Source: an uncultured Clostridium sp. (lineage in GTDB: Bacteria > Bacillota > Clostridia > Lachnospirales > Lachnospiraceae). Taken from it: a stretch of DNA of 6,120 nucleotides. The DNA is taken from NCBI GenBank assembly GCA_958442925.1, contig CAUCIO010000138.1, positions 1 to 6,120 of the forward strand, written 5' to 3'. Made by a program: the position numbers and the translations under genes. Below are positions 1-4,655 of this stretch, piece after piece; position 1 is the first letter of the stretch, and the number at the start of each line of letters is the position of its first letter. A model generated the notes under the pieces. It saw only the letters and a program-made list of their open reading frames with translations. It was not told the origin of the DNA and searched no databases.

Positions 1-246
1 ACCGTTTTCCAGGGCCTCCTTGGAATTTTTGAAATTTACTTCTTTTCCTTCCAGGAAAATCTGACCATCATCTTTGCTGTACATACCGAAGAGGCATTTC
101 ATCAGTGTGGATTTGCCTGCTCCGTTTTCGCCCATCAGAGCGTGTACTGTTCCTTTTTTAACAGTCAGAGAAACTTGATTGAGAGCTTTAACGCCAGGAA
201 ACTCTTTAGTGATGTTTTTCATCTCGAGTAAAACTTCCTGTCCCAT
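1..246 (-). CDS. mglA: Galactose/methyl-galactoside ABC transporter ATPase MglA, N-terminal part (truncated by window edge)
   Basis: These are the first 82 codons of a sugar ABC transporter ATPase; the rest lies beyond the left edge. The protein hydrolyses ATP on the cytoplasmic face to drive sugar import through a partner permease. It opens MGQEVLLEMKNITKEFPG, the usual start of the MglA/RbsA/XylG class. The Walker A motif GENGAGKST is at residues 39-47, followed by LMKCLFGMY, as is typical of this class. Family members are about 500 residues with two ATPase halves, so roughly one sixth is visible. The ATG at 246-244 is chosen because AAAGGAGG (263-256) sits 9 nt upstream. An ATG at 253 is out of frame. 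The gene lies 249 bp after mglB on the same strand, which supports the Mgl assignment over RbsA or XylG. The ATPase fragment alone would not separate these. Confidence 0.9.
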   Translation of the reverse strand, partial: MGQEVLLEMKNITKEFPGVKALNQVSLTVKKGTVHALMGENGAGKSTLMKCLFGMYSKDDGQIFLEGKEVNFKNSKEALENG

Positions 247-391
247 AACTCATTTCCTCCTTTCATTTCCTGGAATGTGCCCGGCCAAATTCCGTACCAA
301 TCCAGGTGAAACACCGCAGTATAGTATTATCTGCAGCTTCTCTTCCCCTTTTTCCGATCACTTCGTTTTTTGCAGACCTTACAGCCTGCCG

Positions 392-409
392 GAGCAGCCT
401 CTGCTGCTC
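392..409 (-). other. Small perfect stem-loop in the mglB-mglA gap
   Basis: GAGCAGC and GCTGCTC form a perfect 7-bp GC-rich stem around a 4-nt loop. It lies in the transcribed gap between mglB and mglA, about 34 nt downstream of the larger hairpin at 443-475. No T-run follows it on the minus strand, so it is not a terminator. It could help protect the 3' end of an mglB message or be incidental. The rest of this 249-bp gap (247-495) holds no supportable gene and no convincing promoter; the best -10-like word (TATACT near 320) has no matching -35. Confidence 0.4.
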
Positions 410-442
410 TATGCTTCCCCTGCTTACATTATTAGACACAAG

Positions 443-475
443 GAAAGCGGCTGCCGCCAGCCGACAGCCGCTTTC
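443..475 (-). terminator. Intercistronic hairpin after mglB, probable weak or partial terminator
   Basis: An 11-bp perfect stem (443-453 pairing with 465-475, GAAAGCGGCTG / CAGCCGCTTTC) encloses an 11-nt loop. It starts 20 nt beyond the mglB stop codon. On the minus-strand transcript the stem is followed by CTTGTGTCTAAT, which is only moderately T-rich, so full termination is unlikely. In binding-protein transporter operons, structures at this position commonly lower expression of the downstream ATPase and permease or protect the binding-protein message from 3' decay. That role here is inference from position and structure. Confidence 0.65.
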
Positions 476-495
476 ACTTTATTAAAATTTACAGA

Positions 496-1740
496 TTATT
501 CAGCCTCTGTCTCAGCTGCTGTTGTTTCCTCAGCTGCCTCTGTGGACTCTTCTGCTGCTTCTGTCTCCTCAGCTGCTGCACCTTCCTCGCCTGTGTATGT
601 AGCGTATGGAATGTAAATCTTGTTAGTTACTGTCTCAGACTTGTTGAAATCGTCTGTATCAGCCATAACTTCCTTACCCTCTGCTACGTTGTTTACAAGG
701 TAAGCGATACCGTCTGCCATACCCTCTGCATCCTGCTTGATAGTACCTGTCATCTTGCCGTCTGCAATGTACTGCTTAGCAGCGTCTGTAGCGTCAACGC
801 CGAATACCGGAATTGTTTTGCTGTCTGCTGTTCCAAGGTTATATCCCTTATCGTTCAGAGCGGAGATAGCTCCCTCTGCCATACCGTCATTGTTGCAGAT
901 AACCAGCTCGATCATGTTGCCGTTAGCCTCATTGTACTGAGCCAGGTTTGTTACCATGTAGTTGTTAGCTGCTGTAGCGCTCCAGTTTCCATCCTGGTCT
1001 ACCTGGTAGCAGTCTGTATTGGACGGATCGAAGTACTCCAGAGCCGGCTTTCCAGCCTCCTCGAGAACCTTGTTTGCATCCTCCACACCGAACTGTGTAC
1101 GGTAGATAGCCTCTACGTTTCCAAGCTGTCCCATGAACATAGCGTAGCTGATCTTTCCATCACCGTTTAAGTCAACTGTGTCGTAGTTCTCAACCAGATA
1201 CTCACCAATTAACTGTCCCTGCATATGTCCAGCCTCAGGAGCATCTGTTCCTACGAATGCACACTTCTCATAGCTTCCAAGTACCTTGCCCTCATCCTCG
1301 TCTGTCTCAACTGCACGGTTGAAGAAGATAACCGGGATATCAGCTGCTTTAGCCTTATCTACGATAGCCTGGGAAGCGTCTACAGAACCGGATGTAACGA
1401 TATTTACAACTAAGAGATTAACACCCTGAGCGATAGCTGTATCGATCTGCTCGTTCTGTGTTGTCTGGTTGCTGTTTCCATCAAAGTCCTGGAACTCAAC
1501 GCCAGCCTCTGTAAGAGCCGCGTCAAGAGCTGTACGAACGCTTGTGATGTATGTATCGCTGTATGTGTAGTAGAATACACCTACATTTAAATCAGACTTT
1601 TTAGCTGTCTCTTCACCAGCTGCCTGTGTCTCGCCGTTTGCCGCAGTTGTGCCAGCAGCATCTTTGCTGCCGCCGGAGCATCCTACCATGCTGAATGCCA
1701 TTAAAGACGCCATAGTGAGTGCAAGAAATCTTTTCTTCAT
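496..1740 (-). CDS. mglB: Galactose/glucose ABC transporter substrate-binding lipoprotein MglB
   Basis: This 414-residue protein captures galactose or glucose outside the membrane and delivers it to the Mgl importer. Residues 1-21 form a lipoprotein signal peptide with lipobox MVGC (Cys21 lipidated), followed by a flexible linker to about 48. The mature domain has the two-lobed fold of the ribose/galactose-binding family. A DLNGDGKIS loop (190-198) matches the EF-hand-like calcium loop of the enteric galactose-binding protein. Likely sugar contacts are FFNR (139-142), YRT (213-215), NND (283-285) and FGVDA (313-317), aligned by eye to the E. coli protein. It is longer than that homologue, through a segment near 218-258 and an acidic tail (384-414) made almost only of Glu, Ala and Thr. 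The start at 1740 has GGGAGGA (1757-1751) 10 nt upstream. Its own promoter lies upstream and mglA follows. Glucose versus galactose preference cannot be read from the sequence. Confidence 0.93.
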   Translation of the reverse strand: MKKRFLALTMASLMAFSMVGCSGGSKDAAGTTAANGETQAAGEETAKKSDLNVGVFYYTYSDTYITSVRTALDAALTEAGVEFQDFDGNSNQTTQNEQIDTAIAQGVNLLVVNIVTSGSVDASQAIVDKAKAADIPVIFFNRAVETDEDEGKVLGSYEKCAFVGTDAPEAGHMQGQLIGEYLVENYDTVDLNGDGKISYAMFMGQLGNVEAIYRTQFGVEDANKVLEEAGKPALEYFDPSNTDCYQVDQDGNWSATAANNYMVTNLAQYNEANGNMIELVICNNDGMAEGAISALNDKGYNLGTADSKTIPVFGVDATDAAKQYIADGKMTGTIKQDAEGMADGIAYLVNNVAEGKEVMADTDDFNKSETVTNKIYIPYATYTGEEGAAAEETEAAEESTEAAEETTAAETEAE

Positions 1741-1780
1741 AATTACATCATCCTCCCATTTTGTAATTAAACTTTATTTG

Positions 1781-1797
1781 TATGTGTACTCCACATA
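1781..1797 (-). promoter_or_regulatory. Inverted repeat in the mglB leader
   Basis: TATGTG and CACATA form a perfect 6-bp inverted repeat around 5 nt. It lies between the -10 box and the mglB ribosome binding site, roughly 8-24 nt into the predicted transcript. It could be a repressor operator or a weak 5' stem-loop that stabilises the message. The stem is AU-rich and short, so chance is a serious alternative. Confidence 0.35.
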
Positions 1798-1810
1798 TCT
1801 TTCATAAGTG

Positions 1811-1839
1811 ATTATAGAGTTTTTTTCAACAAAAGTACA
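1811..1839 (-). promoter_or_regulatory. Predicted mglB promoter with good -10 and poor -35
   Basis: A consensus -10 box TATAAT lies at 1816-1811. With a 17-nt spacer the -35 hexamer would be TGTACT (1839-1834), which matches TTGACA at only three positions. Transcription would start near 1804, giving a leader of about 64 nt with the strong GGGAGGA site near its end. A perfect -10 with a weak -35 is typical of a promoter that needs an activator, which agrees with the direct repeats overlapping the spacer and upstream region and with the YesN-like regulator encoded next door. Confidence 0.65.
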
Positions 1840-1856
1840 TAGAATAATCAACAAAA
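1826..1856 (-). promoter_or_regulatory. Direct repeat upstream of mglB, candidate AraC/YesN-type activator site
   Basis: The 9-mer TTTTGTTGA occurs twice in the same orientation on the minus strand, at 1856-1848 and 1834-1826, with start points 22 bp apart (about two helical turns). The promoter-proximal copy fills the spacer next to the -35 position and ends 9 nt before TATAAT; the other lies one site further upstream. AraC-family activators commonly bind as dimers to direct repeats spaced about 21-22 bp with the proximal site at the -35. The regulator encoded at 4652-6120 ends in an AraC-type domain, so it is the obvious candidate. Binding itself is inference. Confidence 0.55.
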
Positions 1857-1869
1857 CTTGTACAAATTT
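1854..1869. promoter_or_regulatory. Near-perfect 16-bp palindrome upstream of the mglB promoter
   Basis: AAACTTGTACAAATTT is a palindrome with one mismatched pair, centred on TTGTACAA. It overlaps the distal direct repeat by three bases and would lie roughly 50-65 bp upstream of the predicted start site. Its symmetry would suit a dimeric helix-turn-helix regulator different from the AraC-type one. The regulator is unknown, and AT-rich sequence can give such symmetry by chance. Confidence 0.35.
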
Positions 1870-1930
1870 CAATTCTCCCGTTGATTTTCTCCCCCATTCT
1901 TGTATACTTCGCCTAACCGGCCGCTGCCTG

Positions 1931-2908
1931 TCAGTCAAACAGAAATAAAATTTTCTGATATTCTTCCAGAAACATATTTTCCCTTGTCACTATCGTTGTA
2001 TCCGTATCAATCTGTTTTTCTTTTCCATTCCGCCCAGTCAGAAGCTCCCAGGCCTTCTCCACTCCCAGATAGCCCATGGCATAGGGGTTCTGAACAATCA
2101 GAGCGTCTACCTCCCCCGTCTCCAGCATCCCTACTGATACGACATTACTGTCAAAGGCCGTAACAAATATTTCATCCTTTTTTTCCAGATCCCGGATAGC
2201 CCAGCCTACCCCCAGACTGGTCCACTCATTAAAGGTGACAATTACATTAATTTCCGGATGAGTTAGAACCAGTTCTTTGGTTGCTGTTCTGGCCTCCTCC
2301 GTGGTAGAAGCCACATTAATTGTCACAAGTTCCTTTACCCGGCTGGCTTTCTCTGCCTCTTCCCGGAAACCCAGCTCCCTCTCCTGCCCGTTTGCAGTGT
2401 GCTTATCGAAATTCACAATGCCGATGCAGAGGTCTCCTTCTATCCCATCCAGAACTGCCCTGGCAGCCATCCGGCCGGCTTCCTTATTATCTGTTCCAAT
2501 CCGTACTTTCACTGTACTGCTGTTCACATCGCTGTCAATGATCACAGCAGGCACTCCTTTTCCTGCCGCCCAGTCCACTGCTCTTGCATTCTTTTCATAG
2601 TCTACCGCCGAAATGATCAGGGCGTCCGCCCCCTTCTCCACAGCGTTTCGTATTATCTCATTCTGGCTTTCATAGTCTTCTTCTGACTGGGCGCCTGATG
2701 TTGTAAGGGAAATATTGTATTCTGTCGCAGCAGCCCCGGCACCGGCAAAGACAGACTTAAAAAAGGCAGATTCTGTAGATTTTACAACCATAGCAACCTG
2801 GTATCTCTCCTGGCTTTGACGCTGCATGGCGGCAGCCCCGCCCAGAAGTGCTGCTGTCACAGCCAGCAGGAGCAGAAACACTGTCTTCCTCTTTTTAACG
2901 TGTTTCAT
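1931..2908 (-). CDS. Sugar-binding sensor protein, ribose/galactose-binding fold, no lipobox
   Basis: This 325-residue protein is a type I periplasmic binding protein, most likely a signalling partner of the adjacent kinase rather than a transporter subunit. A basic N-terminus (MKHVKKRK) precedes one hydrophobic segment (9-27) with no cysteine, so the protein is either membrane-anchored or cut after AAA (25-27). The binding fold runs from about 36. Family-typical positions are kept: IIDSD (123-127), Arg177 before GF, FN (226-227), AFDSN (251-255) and VQNP (272-275), so it probably binds a sugar. It is clearly different in sequence from MglB and closer to the ribose-binding style. The start at 2908 is preferred over an in-frame ATG at 2959 because a strong RBS sits just upstream and the signal sequence then begins at residue 1. 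Its first codons overlap the kinase gene by 14 nt. XylFII of C. beijerinckii is the closest functional precedent; the ligand here is unknown. Confidence 0.82.
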   Translation of the reverse strand: MKHVKKRKTVFLLLLAVTAALLGGAAAMQRQSQERYQVAMVVKSTESAFFKSVFAGAGAAATEYNISLTTSGAQSEEDYESQNEIIRNAVEKGADALIISAVDYEKNARAVDWAAGKGVPAVIIDSDVNSSTVKVRIGTDNKEAGRMAARAVLDGIEGDLCIGIVNFDKHTANGQERELGFREEAEKASRVKELVTINVASTTEEARTATKELVLTHPEINVIVTFNEWTSLGVGWAIRDLEKKDEIFVTAFDSNVVSVGMLETGEVDALIVQNPYAMGYLGVEKAWELLTGRNGKEKQIDTDTTIVTRENMFLEEYQKILFLFD

Positions 2909-4655
2909 ATGAATCCTCCTCCAGCTTCGGCATACGGATGGAGACCTTTGTTCCCTCATCCAGCTCGCTTTCTATCTTCATTCCGTACTGTTCTCCAAAA
3001 TAAATTTTCACTCTGTCATTGACATTTTTAATGCCGATTCCGCCGGTCTGCCCCTTCACCTCTTTGTGAAGAATACTCTCGCACTGTTCCTTCGTCATGC
3101 CGACTCCATTGTCTTCCACCGTAAATACCACATCGCCGCCGTCCTCGAAAATTTTAATTTCGATAACCCCCTCGTCAATCATCCGGTTCAGGCCGTGGTA
3201 AATGGCGTTTTCGATAATCGGCTGAAGCGTGATCTTGTTGCAGTAATAGTGAAGGCAGCTTTCCTGTACTTCAAAGCTGTACTGAAACTGGTTCTTATAA
3301 CGGAACTTCTGAATCTGAAGATAGCTCTTGGCATGTTCCACCTCTTTTTCCACCGGGATCAGCTCATGCCCCTTGCTGATGCTGATCCGGAACAGCCGGG
3401 CCAGGGCATTCACCATCTCTACCGCATCCTTCGTTCTGCCCTCCTCGCACATCCAGGCAATAGAATCCAGCGTATTGTACACGAAATGCGGATTGATCTG
3501 AGCCTGAAGAGCCCGGAGCTCCGTCTTTCTCAGCACAATCTCCTCATTCCTCACCTGGTTCATCAGCTCCTGAATCCTGATTACAAGGTGTCCAAAAGCA
3601 TTGGAAAGAGATGTCACCTCCCGGCTTCCATATACCGGCTCATAGGAAAAGCCCTCTGCATTGGCCTCAAACTCCCCCATTGCCTGATTCAGACTGTGGA
3701 TTGGCCTGGAAATATATCTGGACAGCACAATACTGCTGACAATAGTGGCCGCCAGAACAATCAAGAGCAGCGCCGCTAACAGCACCAGGCAGTCCTTCAG
3801 TCTCTCCTCTACCAGCTCATCTACAAAGCTTACCGCCACAATCCGCCAGGAACTTCCTGTTCTGGTCCGTATGGTATAAATAAGGCCGATCTCTTCGTAG
3901 CTTCCATCCGGCCTGGCTGCCATCCTTTCTGTATCTTCTTTCTTCAGCCCTGCAAAAATCAGCTGCTGCTGAGGGTGATAGATGATAGTTCCATCCTCAT
4001 CCATAATAAAACAGTACCCGTGATTTCCTACGCCCACTGCATCTACATAACTGGCAATTTGAGAAAAACGGGAATCCAGCACTACAATCCGCTCTGTCCC
4101 GTCTTTCTCCCTGATTCTGGTGGAGATAGACACTACCCAGGGGTACTCATTTAAAAGCAGGCTTTCCACATGAGGCCTGGATATCACAATTTCACCCAGC
4201 TGCGGTATCTCTCCGCTGTCAAAAGAAAGATTGGCAAGCGCGTCCTTCTTAAATACCTTATTTCCTGTCCAGGCTCCTGTCAATTCTCCAGTCTCCGGAT
4301 CGTAGCTGGTGATAGCGGTCACATCAGAACGGATATCCGCCATATGATTCAAATCTACATCCCTGACCGGCTCCTCCTCCAAAAAAAAGCCTTCAATTAA
4401 TCTTAAGGACTTACTGATATCATCCATGTAGTTATTCACAATTTTCTCTACCTGGACAGCCGCCTGATCGCTGGAGGTCTTTACATTCTGAATCATGGAA
4501 GCCCGGTAGGTCGTAGCAAACACCACGATTCCTGCTAACAGAGAGAACACAACCATAGACACCACCAGAATCGTCATAATCCCCGAACTGGTAAGTCCTA
4601 TCTCCCGTTCTCTTCTTTTCATCTGCCTGTACTCCTTCTCCCATTTTTTGCTCAT
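2895..4655 (-). CDS. LytS/YesM-type sensor histidine kinase with double-Cache-like extracytoplasmic domain
   Basis: This complete 586-residue membrane kinase would phosphorylate the response regulator encoded just upstream. A basic cytoplasmic N-terminus (1-20) is followed by transmembrane helix 1 (about 24-48). An extracytoplasmic region of about 235 residues (50-285) follows, whose GYCFIMDEDGTIIYHP segment (213-228) is typical of Cache domains. Transmembrane helix 2 is about 288-312, a HAMP linker about 313-366, and the His_kinase domain begins near 375. The phosphoacceptor is His390 in QINPHFVYNTLDSI. The ATPase domain has its N box with Asn483 (IIENAIYHG), DNGVGM (515-520) and GGIGIKNV (538-545), so it appears catalytically intact. 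The start at 4655 has AGGAGG (4671-4666) 10 nt upstream and overlaps the regulator's stop as ATGA. The 3' end overlaps the binding-protein gene by 14 nt. The input is probably a sugar, sensed directly by Cache, through the neighbouring binding protein, or both. Confidence 0.9.
   Translation of the reverse strand: MSKKWEKEYRQMKRREREIGLTSSGIMTILVVSMVVFSLLAGIVVFATTYRASMIQNVKTSSDQAAVQVEKIVNNYMDDISKSLRLIEGFFLEEEPVRDVDLNHMADIRSDVTAITSYDPETGELTGAWTGNKVFKKDALANLSFDSGEIPQLGEIVISRPHVESLLLNEYPWVVSISTRIREKDGTERIVVLDSRFSQIASYVDAVGVGNHGYCFIMDEDGTIIYHPQQQLIFAGLKKEDTERMAARPDGSYEEIGLIYTIRTRTGSSWRIVAVSFVDELVEERLKDCLVLLAALLLIVLAATIVSSIVLSRYISRPIHSLNQAMGEFEANAEGFSYEPVYGSREVTSLSNAFGHLVIRIQELMNQVRNEEIVLRKTELRALQAQINPHFVYNTLDSIAWMCEEGRTKDAVEMVNALARLFRISISKGHELIPVEKEVEHAKSYLQIQKFRYKNQFQYSFEVQESCLHYYCNKITLQPIIENAIYHGLNRMIDEGVIEIKIFEDGGDVVFTVEDNGVGMTKEQCESILHKEVKGQTGGIGIKNVNDRVKIYFGEQYGMKIESELDEGTKVSIRMPKLEEDSYETR
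2914..2922 (-). promoter_or_regulatory. Ribosome binding site that fixes the start of the sensor binding protein
   Basis: GGAGGAGGA lies 5 nt upstream of the ATG at 2908, inside the last codons of the kinase gene. It supports the short form that begins directly with the signal sequence, and suggests translational coupling to the kinase. Confidence 0.75.

Noticed and set aside
179..616. A 145-codon open frame on the plus strand
   Set aside because: It overlaps the mglA start, the intercistronic hairpins and the mglB end. The translation is low complexity where it mirrors the acidic tail, with no family features.
1774..1872. A 33-codon minus-strand frame starting at TTG in the mglB upstream region
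   Set aside because: Its GGGAG sequence is too close to the TTG for use, and the frame runs through the predicted promoter. Chance in AT-rich DNA is the better explanation.
1741..1930. Possible CcpA catabolite-response element in the mglB promoter
   Set aside because: No match to the usual pseudo-palindrome with a central CG was seen by eye in this gap.
2909..2959. In-frame upstream start adding 17 residues to the sensor binding protein
   Set aside because: The added residues are charged and precede the signal sequence unnaturally, while the internal ATG at 2908 has a strong RBS.
3066..3779. A 237-codon open frame on the plus strand
   Set aside because: It lies wholly antisense to the intact kinase gene, whose motifs are all in frame, and its translation shows no recognisable domain.
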